Of a stretch of DNA of 64,000 nt, positions 56,636-64,000 are shown piece after piece (position 1 is the stretch's first letter; every line of letters begins with the position of its first letter). The position numbers and the translations under genes were made by a program. The notes under the pieces were generated by a model. That model was not told where the DNA came from. It did no database searches and was given only the letters and a program-made list of their open reading frames with translations. The DNA comes from Vibrio ostreae (GTDB lineage: Bacteria > Pseudomonadota > Gammaproteobacteria > Enterobacterales > Vibrionaceae): the NCBI RefSeq assembly GCF_019226825.1, contig NZ_CP076642.1:806001-870000 (forward strand), in the 5' to 3' direction.

Positions 56636-58156
56636 ATGGCCGTGTCAAAAAGCTTAGTCAGACAGTCTCATTTTCTCGGGACTAAAGTCAGAAACCTGAG
56701 AAAACGCAATCACTTAACAATGGAGGATCTCTCCGCACGCTGTATTCGGGTTAATCCGGAGTACGCGCCATCCGTCTCCTACCTGTCGATGATTGAACGG
56801 GGCAAACGGGTACCAAGTGTGGAAATGCTCGAGGTGATCGCCAATGTATTTCAAAAAGATCCGGCCTGGTTTCTCGATGACGAGCCGGAGCAGGCCGATA
56901 TCACCCCGGACAAAGGTAACCGGGGCGGGATCAGCGGCATGGCTCTGGAGCCAAGCTTCTTGTTTTCGAACGACATTTTGCAGATCGCCATACCGGAAAT
57001 GCTGTCACAAACCGGCATTACCGGTCGCCAGTTTGCTCATCTGCTGATCCGAGCCCACCAGGAAAGCCTGCAGAACCATTTTCCCGATTTGGAACGTGCT
57101 GCTGAAGAGGTCGGTCTTAAACGTCTGAACCTGGCGGTGGAAGATCTGTTCGATATCGCCAAAAGCCTGGGACTGAATATTCGCTGGGTACAGCGTACAC
57201 CTCGTGACGTGGTGGACGAGCTTGGGGTGAGTGCCAAACAGCTTATCACCTCATTTTTTGAACCTCCCGGCACCATTTATCTCAATGAAATCCTGCGCCA
57301 GCATCCGACCCGGCTTAAATATGATCTGGCGGTCTACATTGGTCACAATGTCCTGCACAGCAAAGACGGCCTGAAAAGCGTACTCACTGTCGGTCATACG
57401 CAGGGCTGGGAAGAGCAAGACAGCCAGCCCACTTCAGAGCTTAACTCGCAGGATATTCTGCAGGCGTGGCGAGACTTTGAATCGAGCTTTTTTGCCGGTG
57501 CCCTGCTGTGTCCTAAAGTTCCCTTCCGCCAACTACTCGACCGCAATGGCTATGAAATTGATGTGCACCTCAAAGCCGGTGTATCACCGTCGGTCGCGAT
57601 GCGCCGTATGACGGTCGTTTCACCCTACCCTTACTGGCACTATTTCGATGCTTACGGAGCAGGAAAGCTCAAAGCGGTTTATCGTGGTAATGGTATCCCT
57701 CTGCCCTGGGGCAATATGCGTAAAGTTAACGACCCCTGTCAGCACTGGGCGGTTTTCCGTCGCCTCTCTGAGCCTCAACCGGACAGCTCCGCACAGATCT
57801 CGATTCTCAACGTTGGGGACGAACCGCGTATTTACTGCTGTGAATCGATCAACATGACCGATCCTGCCGGCAATAACCGGGTGTTGTGCGCAGGTATCGA
57901 TCTTAACCCGGCCATTGCAGCGCAAGGTGGAGATGCACTGGCCATCGCAGAAGAGCTGAAAGCGTCTTGCGTCAGTCACGGCGGGAGTACTGTGATTCCG
58001 GGCGCAATTAAGAAAGATTTACTCACTATCGCAAAAATTCTTAATATTAACTGGATTGAACGTGGGATTGAAAATGAAGCCCGCTTGATTTGCTCACGTG
58101 GTGCAGTCTGTCCGCGTCAACCAAGCTGCTATGCAAAATGCGATGGAGAAGAGTAA
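56636..58156 (+). CDS. XRE-family regulator with DUF3612 domain
   Basis: 506 residues. Helix-turn-helix ~15-75 (KVRNLRKRNHLTMEDLSARC, SVSYLSMIERGKRVPSVEMLEVIANVF), then a long domain of the DUF3612/short-chain-acyl-sensing regulator type (~100-500), ending with CSRGAVCPRQPSCYAKC, a Cys cluster. Related regulators (RamB/ScfR-like) respond to short acyl-CoA or acetate metabolism. Probably controls the divergent Cys-rich gene. Convergent with the qrr RNA gene downstream. Confidence 0.88.
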   Translation: MAVSKSLVRQSHFLGTKVRNLRKRNHLTMEDLSARCIRVNPEYAPSVSYLSMIERGKRVPSVEMLEVIANVFQKDPAWFLDDEPEQADITPDKGNRGGISGMALEPSFLFSNDILQIAIPEMLSQTGITGRQFAHLLIRAHQESLQNHFPDLERAAEEVGLKRLNLAVEDLFDIAKSLGLNIRWVQRTPRDVVDELGVSAKQLITSFFEPPGTIYLNEILRQHPTRLKYDLAVYIGHNVLHSKDGLKSVLTVGHTQGWEEQDSQPTSELNSQDILQAWRDFESSFFAGALLCPKVPFRQLLDRNGYEIDVHLKAGVSPSVAMRRMTVVSPYPYWHYFDAYGAGKLKAVYRGNGIPLPWGNMRKVNDPCQHWAVFRRLSEPQPDSSAQISILNVGDEPRIYCCESINMTDPAGNNRVLCAGIDLNPAIAAQGGDALAIAEELKASCVSHGGSTVIPGAIKKDLLTIAKILNINWIERGIENEARLICSRGAVCPRQPSCYAKCDGEE

Positions 58157-58219
58157 AAGTCACACAACATCCGGCCAACTAAGATATTAATGTAAAAAGT
58201 TAATTGCCGGAAAAAGAGC

Positions 58220-58326
58220 AAAAAAAAAGCCAATCGCAATAAAGGCGGTTGGCTATATATAGATGTGAACAAGATGGTTCACTAACAACGTCAGTTGGCT
58301 AGGTGACCCTCGGCTTAAAAGGGTCA
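58220..58326 (-). ncRNA. qrr: Qrr quorum-regulatory small RNA
   Basis: About 107 nt on the minus strand. The 5' hairpin TGACCC...GGGTCA is followed by the invariant Qrr core (ACCTAGCCAACTGACGTTGT, 58286-58305 region), a GTGAAC/GTTCAC hairpin (58264-58281 region) and a terminator stem AGCCAACCGC/GCGATTGGCT with nine Ts (58220-58254). Qrr RNAs act with Hfq on luxR/hapR, aphA and other mRNAs at low cell density. The upstream sigma-54 promoter and two LuxO sites confirm the call. Which Qrr number it is cannot be told. Confidence 0.96.
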
Positions 58327-58336
58327 CTGTATATAA

Positions 58337-58354
58337 AGCACATAGCGTGCCAAC
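58337..58354 (-). promoter_or_regulatory. sigma-54 promoter of qrr
   Basis: On the minus strand TTGGCACGCTATGTGCTT matches the -24 GG / -12 GC sigma-54 pattern (TGGCAC-N5-nTGC), and places the transcription start at the T of TGACCC (58326). Confidence 0.92.
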
Positions 58355-58428
58355 TTATAAAATGCTTTAAATACGGGGTTACCGGTGAAAAATAGAACGA
58401 TTTCATTACAACTGATGTCATAATACAA

Positions 58429-58458
58429 TTGCGATTTGCAATTACTTGCATTTTGCAA
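58429..58458 (-). promoter_or_regulatory. two LuxO-binding sites upstream of qrr
   Basis: TTGCGATTTGCAA (58429-58441) and TTGCATTTTGCAA (58446-58458) match the LuxO site TTGCA-N3-TGCAA, the second exactly. They lie about 75-105 bases upstream of the -24 element, the expected enhancer position for phospho-LuxO. Confidence 0.9.
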
Positions 58459-58492
58459 CACCAATAAGCAATCTAACACTAAGCATGCCAAC

Positions 58493-58567
58493 TCATAAAA
58501 CCGCTCGGTAATCTAACGTAACAAGCAGCGCACGGACACCCATTCGTTTACCTGAGGTCAGAGTCAT
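58493..58567 (-). CDS. candidate 24-aa small protein upstream of qrr
   Basis: An ATG at 58567 is preceded by AGGAG nine bases upstream and opens a 24-codon frame (MTLTSGKRMGVRALLVTLDY plus RAVL). It lies just upstream of the LuxO sites on the same strand as qrr. No family is recognised; it could be chance or the remnant of a gene. Confidence 0.3.
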   Translation of the reverse strand: MTLTSGKRMGVRALLVTLDYRAVL

Positions 58568-58694
58568 CGCGCTTATCTCCTGTTACTGTGAACGAGCCGC
58601 CCCGTTATAGTGGGCGTTATGAGACTACAACAATTAGAATAAACAAATCAGTCGTTAAATCCACACTTAAATTGTTATTTTGGTTGTATAAATT

Positions 58695-59303
58695 ATGGAA
58701 AAAGAGACATCAGGATTATTTGATAACAGCCCACAATGGATCGATATTGCAGATGGACGTTTGCTGTGGGTAGAACATTTTCTGCCTCAAGCAGAGGCGG
58801 ACGAGATTCAGTCCGTGCTGACGCGTGAACTCGCTTGGCAGCAGGAGTCGATCACTCTGTTTGGTAAGAGGGTTATTCAGCCACGCCTGCAAGCCTGGTA
58901 TGGTGACCAAAGCTATACATATTCCGGACTGACTATGGCGCCCACCCCCTGGACTCCAACCCTGAATACGCTGCGCCAACAGTGTGAACTGGCCGCACAT
59001 TCATCATTTAATTCAGTGCTGGCCAACTTGTATCGCGACGGACAAGACTCTATGGGCTGGCATCAGGACAACGAACCGGAACTGGGCCATCAGCCTGTGA
59101 TTGCCTCGTTGTCATTCGGTGAAACCCGTCGTTTTGTGTTAAAACATCTGCACAGCAAAGAGAAATTTGAGCTGCTACTGGGGCACGGCTCACTGCTGGT
59201 GATGGCAGGCCCTACCCAGCACTACTGGCAGCATTGTGTACCAAAAACCGCAAAGCCCAGAGAGCCGCGTATCAATCTGACTTTTCGGTATATTTACCCT
59301 TAG
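58695..59303 (+). CDS. alkB: alpha-ketoglutarate-dependent alkylated-DNA dioxygenase AlkB
   Basis: 202 residues. Fe(II) ligands in MGWHQDNEPELG (HxD near 118) and TQHYWQHCVPKT (His near 174), with 2-oxoglutarate Arg in EPRINLTFRYI. Repairs 1-methyladenine and 3-methylcytosine by oxidative demethylation; closest in look to the AlkB/ABH2-type proteins of Vibrio. No Ada box seen. Start ATG 58695 follows a TATAAATT-like sequence, without a strong ribosome site. Confidence 0.94.
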   Translation: MEKETSGLFDNSPQWIDIADGRLLWVEHFLPQAEADEIQSVLTRELAWQQESITLFGKRVIQPRLQAWYGDQSYTYSGLTMAPTPWTPTLNTLRQQCELAAHSSFNSVLANLYRDGQDSMGWHQDNEPELGHQPVIASLSFGETRRFVLKHLHSKEKFELLLGHGSLLVMAGPTQHYWQHCVPKTAKPREPRINLTFRYIYP

Positions 59304-59410
59304 AAGAGTTAATATTGCTGTGTTTTTACACAAGCCTGACGTCAGTTTCACTTCACATTAGGACTATCTTCTATGCTTAGTTGTTATGAATGGTCATTTT
59401 CAGGCTTACT

Positions 59411-60566
59411 ATGTTGCTACCTCGCTCCTACCTAATCAGCTTACTTTCTGCAGCACTGCTGATGCCTCAACCGGCACTTGCCGCGTCAATGGCTCAGGCA
59501 GACAGCGCCAAAGAGAATAATAGCGCATCGGTTGACAATTATGCTTACACCGCCGATCTGATTCGAAATACCTTTGAAAGTCAGTTGTACACACTGCCCG
59601 CTTTTAAAGAAGGCCACTATGGTCTGAGAATGTATCGCCAGACGCTGGATGACAAATACGCTGCTGCGGTGTGGAGTGATATGGCCAGAGTAGCCAGTCA
59701 GCTCAACTATTTTGCGTCTGAAGTGAATTCGCCCGAGCAAATTTATCTCTATTCGCAACAAAAAGCTTGCCAACTACGGCAAAGACCCCTCGATTCGTTC
59801 CAAATTGCGTTACACCGTATCGAAACATACCCCGGAATATCTCTACCTTGGTCTTGATCTACTCGGCAGTATGGCGAGGGCCAATGAATATGGCCTCAAA
59901 CACCGCTCCGATAAGCTATTTAGGAACATCATCCGTCGCTACGACTTCAGCAACTATGCCACGAATCCGGAAATGATCCGTGCCTGGGCAGCACAGTTGG
60001 CCAATCAGGTTTACTGGCTACGCCAATTGGGTGAGCAAGATGTGGTCGATAACTTTATCCAGGCGTTTCGCGCAACCTATCCAGATAATGAGGATGATGA
60101 CCTGTCACCACAGCAATTTGAAAATAAATTGTATGGCATGACACACATTATTTTCGCCGCTTCGGAATACTATCAACACCTGGTCAGTGAACAGCAATAT
60201 CAGTGGATATACGATTATCTGCGCGCCAATATCGACACCATATTGCAGCATGCCAAAGAAGATGTGATTGCCGAAGTAGGCATCAGTTTCTTATTAGCAG
60301 GACTGGACGATGATCCCGTGGTCGACAAGACCCGCCAGGCCATCGTTCAGGCAATGAATAAAGAAGCGGGCATGGTGCCTTCCGTCAGAGGAGGCACCAA
60401 CCTTGCCCGGGGCGAACATCGTAATGTGCTGGCGATTATGCTGCTCGACTGGCAGGGCGTACATGAAGCGCCAACGTTCGCCCATCAGCCGGACATTTTT
60501 GCCGACTTGCCGTTCGGACTGGAACCGGCCAAAGTCGCTCCAAGCCCCACTCCGGCCATCCAATAA
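59411..60566 (+). pseudogene. DUF3541 family protein gene, frameshifted in an A5 run
   Basis: The first frame (ATG 59411) encodes a signal peptide (LISLLSAALLMPQPALA) and residues to YLYSQQK; the rest continues in the next frame from KLANYGKDPSIRSKLRYTVSK to PTPAIQ. The join is at the A-run 59760-59764; removing one A gives a continuous 384-residue protein of the DUF3541 type, a predicted periplasmic helical protein of unknown function (conserved NYATNPEMIRAWAAQLANQVYWLR, FLLAGLDDDP, RGEHRNVLAIMLLDW). Could be sequencing error or a real mutation. Just before an EamA transporter on the other strand. Confidence 0.8.
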
Positions 60567-60589
60567 AAGCGCCCCAGACAAGTAACAAC

Positions 60590-61507
60590 TTAAGCGGAAT
60601 GCAGTTTGTGGGCGGTGGCCGCTTTCCACAACATTGGTAAGACATTAGTCATCATGGTCGCGACAACAATCAGCAGCAGTCCGAGATTCTGAACCGGGCT
60701 GTATTGCACATCGAAAAACACCACCTGCAGCACCGCAGAGAACAGCAGATTGGTAAAAATCAGCGGTGCCAACTGAGATCCGGACTCAGCCAGCCGATAC
60801 GCCTTAGAACGAAAGATCTGCGTATTAATCACCAGCAGGGAAACCGCGAGCAACGAACCGACAATGACCAATAATTGCGGGTTCAAGGTCAATTGGCCTG
60901 CGGCTTGCCAGGGCACGAAGACGAGCATCGGCAGCAAAACAATCGATGCGATACCCAGACTCCACAGATTGATATCAACCGAACGCATGTTACTTTTCGA
61001 TACCCGATACAGACACAGCTGAGAAGCCGCGTTAAGCACGCCAGCCAACAGGCCTGACATCAGCTCCGGACGCCATTCGACATGTCCGACACTGCCGGAC
61101 AACATCACCACGCCAGTAAAAGTACTGACTAACCCAGCCAGCGTCGTCAAGGGCATGCGAACACCAAAAAAGAGCTTTTCTAACAACGGAATGAACAGCG
61201 GCCCGGTACTGAACAACACCACACTTTCAACCAGCGTCAAATGTTGCAACGAATAGATGAAACAGAGCTGACACGCCGCCAGGCACAATGCCCGCATCGC
61301 CAGCGGCTTGTACATACTGCGCGTTGGCAAACGCAATTGAGTCAACGCGAGAAACACCAGTAAAATCAGTGATGGGATGGCAAAACGCAGCACACTCAGC
61401 AGACTGAGTGGTAATACAGTAGTCAGGTACTTGGTCAGTAAACCTGTGATGGACAGGCTGGCGGTCGACGACAGCATAAACACCACAGGTAATAATTTGT
61501 TGGGCAT
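60590..61507 (-). CDS. EamA/DMT-family transporter
   Basis: 305 residues, ten hydrophobic segments in two EamA repeats (VVFMLSSTASLSITGLLTKY at the start, second from ~155). ATG 61507 is chosen because GAAGGAGAATTCC precedes it; the five codons before it lack that. Divergent from a LysR-type regulator across 92 bp, its likely controller. Substrate unknown. Confidence 0.92.
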   Translation of the reverse strand: MPNKLLPVVFMLSSTASLSITGLLTKYLTTVLPLSLLSVLRFAIPSLILLVFLALTQLRLPTRSMYKPLAMRALCLAACQLCFIYSLQHLTLVESVVLFSTGPLFIPLLEKLFFGVRMPLTTLAGLVSTFTGVVMLSGSVGHVEWRPELMSGLLAGVLNAASQLCLYRVSKSNMRSVDINLWSLGIASIVLLPMLVFVPWQAAGQLTLNPQLLVIVGSLLAVSLLVINTQIFRSKAYRLAESGSQLAPLIFTNLLFSAVLQVVFFDVQYSPVQNLGLLLIVVATMMTNVLPMLWKAATAHKLHSA

Positions 61508-61599
61508 GGAATTCTCCTTCATCTGGCGCTTATATTACGTCAGTGACAGCGGAAAAAATAACGAGTAATATTGACCAAACTTGTTAGAAAAACTTACAC

Positions 61600-62496
61600 A
61601 TGCGAAAACTACTGCCTCTTAAATCCCTGTACTCATTCATCGCTGTGGCAGAAACCGGCAGCATGACTGAAGCGGCACAGGTGCTCAATGTCAGCCACTC
61701 AGCAGTAAGCCAGGCGATTAAGTCACTGGAAAGCCAGCTTAATCAGCCGCTGTTTAACCGGGTCGGACGCAGTGTGATCCTCAATAGTGCCGGTAAAAAA
61801 TATTACCGCCAGATAGCCCCGGCGCTGGAACAGATTGTCGATGCAACCGAGTCCATGCTGGTAAGTAATACCCCGAACCGCCTCACGCTCAACATGATTA
61901 ACTCTCTGGCGCTGCATTGGTGGATCCCGCGCGTACCCAAATTCCAGCAGTTTGCGCCGGAAATTGATATTCGTATCTCGACCCTGACCGGTGCATTTTC
62001 ACTCGAAGCTGAAGGTGTGGATGTGGCGTTGATCCACGGTATCAAAGAGGAATGGCAAGACTATTATTGTGAAAAGCTGGCGGATGATGAGCTCAGCCTG
62101 GTCGCACATCCGGAGTTAATTCAGGCACTGACCGACACCTGCACAGAGTCGGTCATTCAACATTACCCGGCCATTTTTGCCGCCAACACCCGGCGTCAGG
62201 ACGACTGGAAAATATGGTGCAATGCCAATCAGGTTTGTCTGCCCAAACAGCATAAAAACCTGACGTTTACCACCTCGGCCCAGGCTGTACAGGCGACGAT
62301 ACGCAAACTGGGCGTTTTTGTTACCCACCGCCAGTTTGTGCGCGAAGAGATCGACCATGGTCTGCTGACCGAAATCGGCCAGGTCACTGTACATCCGAAG
62401 CAGGGGTTTTATTTTGCCTGCCAGAAAGACAAACTCACTCTTGAAAGCGTCATGTTGCTGCGTACCTGGCTGACACAGGAATTTTCATCGGCGTAA
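61600..62496 (+). CDS. LysR-family transcriptional regulator
   Basis: 298 residues. N-terminal winged helix (LPLKSLYSFIAVAETGSMTEAAQVLNVSHSAVSQAIKSLESQLNQPLFNR) and GcvA-like effector domain (~90-295: TLTGAFSLEAEGVDVALIHG, KLADDELSLVAHPEL). Autoregulates and controls a divergent gene in most family members; here the EamA transporter. Ligand unknown. Confidence 0.93.
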   Translation: MRKLLPLKSLYSFIAVAETGSMTEAAQVLNVSHSAVSQAIKSLESQLNQPLFNRVGRSVILNSAGKKYYRQIAPALEQIVDATESMLVSNTPNRLTLNMINSLALHWWIPRVPKFQQFAPEIDIRISTLTGAFSLEAEGVDVALIHGIKEEWQDYYCEKLADDELSLVAHPELIQALTDTCTESVIQHYPAIFAANTRRQDDWKIWCNANQVCLPKQHKNLTFTTSAQAVQATIRKLGVFVTHRQFVREEIDHGLLTEIGQVTVHPKQGFYFACQKDKLTLESVMLLRTWLTQEFSSA

Positions 62497-62714
62497 TATG
62501 ATTTGATTAAACTGCAGCAGAATGAGTTTTCAGCCACATCAGGTATCAGCGCCGGACATCCCCTCCCCTTAATATCTGTATTGCTATACGTAAATATCCT
62601 TAAATGTTCAAAGGTTGAATTAAGTCACATCCTTTTTTTCATACCTTGCTTCAGACAAAAAAATCTAATCTAGACTTTAATCGAGCGCGTTTACAATATA
62701 AGGATATGATACCC

Positions 62715-63902
62715 ATGGGTAATCTGGTCGGAAGTCGACTCAGAGAGATGGCAGAACTGGGCCAGATACGCAAACAACAAATTGTGCTGTTAAGTGCTGT
62801 GATTACGGTGTTCGTGCTGGTGCTGTATACGGTGCTCGACGCTGCAAATGCAAGTTGGTGGTATCTGGGCTTTAACATTGCCTGCTCACTCCTTGTGGGT
62901 AGCAGTCTGCTCTATTCTTTCAAACACACTTTTAGTCTGGCTGGCTATGTCCTCACTGGGGTACTTTTGGCGCAGGCGGTGATTCTTTTTTTGATGGGAG
63001 AACTCCACCCCAACCGACTTTTCTGGCTGTATCCAATTATCGCAACGATCATTTTTATCAACCGCTTTCCTGTCGGCCTGCTGCTCAGTGGCGGATTTTG
63101 CCTGTTAAGCGCTCTGACCATCTATAGCCGTCACCCCAGCCTTGGCGGAGAAGCGATGGCTGCCGATCGCTTGATCATCAGTCTGCTGGTGCTAAGCCTT
63201 ATCTGTAATATTTGCACCTACTTATACACGCAGGCGGCAGAGTATATTCAGTCACTTTATCAGGAAGGATTGGAAGATATGGCCTACACCGATCGCCTGA
63301 CCGGCCTGGCGAATCGCTGGAGTTTTGAGAACTGGGCCAAAGGCAAGCTGGAGCAGCAAAGAAATCGGGAGTCACTGACTGCACTGGTATTTATTGATAT
63401 CGATGACTTCAAAATCATTAATGACAATTATGGTCATCAGATAGGTGACCAGGTCCTGAAACACTTTGCTCAACGCCTGAAAAATAACGTCCGACACCGC
63501 GCTCAGGGGACAGATCAGGACGACTATTCGATTGCGCGCTTTGCCGGCGATGAGTTTGTCATCCTGCTCTATGGGGTGAAGAATAAACTCGATCTCGACC
63601 ATATCCTTGAACGTATTAGTCACCTTTTTCATGACAAACTACAAGAAGAAAACCGCACCTTGTTTAAACAGCTCACCGTTAGTGCCGGTGCCGCTCTGTT
63701 TCCGAACGACGCCAATAACCTTGAAGAGTTGACCCGCTGCGCAGACAAGGCAATGTACGCCGCCAAGCATCATGGTAAGAATCAGTACTGCTACTACCAT
63801 ACATTATCTGAAACGCATCCTCTCGAAGAAAAGACAGCTCACATCACAACCACACCTCTGCACGCGGTCAGGCAGACATATACATCAACCATAAGCCAGT
63901 GA
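62715..63902 (+). CDS. membrane GGDEF diguanylate cyclase
   Basis: 395 residues. Six hydrophobic segments (~22-180: IVLLSAVITVFVLVLYTVL, YLGFNIACSLLVGSSLLY, LYPIIATIIFINRF, etc.) form the sensor; GGDEF domain ~205-375 has MAYTDRLTGLANRWSF at its start, FIDIDDFKIIND and the active loop RFAGDEFVILL (AGDEF, a functional variant). No RxxD inhibitory site is visible before the loop. Makes c-di-GMP. ATG 62715 fits AGGAT spacing; ATG 62706 is a close alternative. Its 3' end overlaps the convergent right-edge gene. Confidence 0.88.
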   Translation: MGNLVGSRLREMAELGQIRKQQIVLLSAVITVFVLVLYTVLDAANASWWYLGFNIACSLLVGSSLLYSFKHTFSLAGYVLTGVLLAQAVILFLMGELHPNRLFWLYPIIATIIFINRFPVGLLLSGGFCLLSALTIYSRHPSLGGEAMAADRLIISLLVLSLICNICTYLYTQAAEYIQSLYQEGLEDMAYTDRLTGLANRWSFENWAKGKLEQQRNRESLTALVFIDIDDFKIINDNYGHQIGDQVLKHFAQRLKNNVRHRAQGTDQDDYSIARFAGDEFVILLYGVKNKLDLDHILERISHLFHDKLQEENRTLFKQLTVSAGAALFPNDANNLEELTRCADKAMYAAKHHGKNQYCYYHTLSETHPLEEKTAHITTTPLHAVRQTYTSTISQ

Positions 63903-64000
63903 TAGCAAACACCACCAGCCAGATAGCATAACGGGCCGTATTAGGTTTGTCAGGTTTGGGCTTGATCAACGGGCGCATCGCCAGCCGTCTGGCTCTGCGG
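63868..64000 (-). CDS. 3' end of an unidentified membrane protein (partial)
   Basis: On the minus strand a frame open at the right edge stops at TGA (63868-63870). Its end reads IKPKPDKPNTARYAIWLVVF, then AITGLWLMYMSA: a positively charged stretch followed by one membrane helix. It overlaps the 3' end of the cyclase gene by 35 bases. It could be the tail of a larger gene or a small protein starting at ATG 63978. Confidence 0.4.
   Translation of the reverse strand, partial: RRARRLAMRPLIKPKPDKPNTARYAIWLVVFAITGLWLMYMSA

Noticed and set aside
59755..59770. Programmed ribosomal frameshift in the DUF3541 gene
   Set aside because: The shift needed is +1, whereas A-rich slippery sites usually drive -1; no stimulatory stem or internal ribosome-site-like element is seen. 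Mutation or sequencing error is simpler.

Overview
The window reads as part of a Vibrio genome, most likely the small chromosome. That is inferred from the gene set: malGFE/malK beside speG, pyrC, cheV, alkB and a Qrr quorum-sensing RNA are typical Vibrio small-chromosome neighbours. The species cannot be named from this sequence alone; a pectin-using member of the Fluvialis clade is a guess. I see no rRNA, tRNA, insertion sequence, CRISPR array or integrase.

Layout. 0-10.7 kb: housekeeping and accessory single genes (acyltransferase, MOSC-ferredoxin reductase, pyrC with a PurR box, DUF808, an M14-type peptidase, an AraC/EamA pair, a thioesterase). 10.8-16.5 kb: the maltose/maltodextrin regulon, malEFG divergent from malK across a 730-bp control region with MalT-box-like sites and a strongly structured, terminator-ended RNA candidate. 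16.5-23.9 kb: EamA/MocR pair, DUF2391 protein, speG, 2OG-Fe(II) oxygenase, and an exonuclease/CBS-DUF294 pair.

23.9-51 kb is a nearly complete pectin-utilisation island. KdgR (IclR) faces kduD-ygjV-kdgF-(RpiB-like isomerase); then come an acetyl-esterase, kdgK-eda, a pectin methylesterase/acetylesterase fusion, the exo-lyase lipoprotein PelX (PL9), the porin KdgM (frameshifted here), TogMNAB, PelW (PL2), a MATE transporter, an SSS-family symporter, Ogl (PL22) and a secreted ricin-domain PL9 lyase. The inferred route is: extracellular PL9 lyase and esterases cut pectin; KdgM, TogMNAB and the symporter import oligomers; PelX, PelW and Ogl trim them to unsaturated monomers; KdgF and an RpiB-like isomerase (no kduI is present) plus KduD give KDG; KdgK and Eda feed pyruvate and glyceraldehyde-3-phosphate into central metabolism. 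Several control regions share a related AT-rich palindrome that is probably the KdgR operator.

51-64 kb returns to backbone genes: parvulin, cheV, YjbR protein, MarR/EamA pair, two diguanylate cyclases, a DUF3612 regulator divergent from a Cys-rich protein of unknown function, a Qrr sRNA with sigma-54 promoter and two LuxO sites, alkB, a frameshifted DUF3541 gene and an EamA/LysR pair.

Two genes (kdgM, DUF3541) are each broken by one extra base in a short homopolymer, so sequencing error must be excluded before any biological reading.
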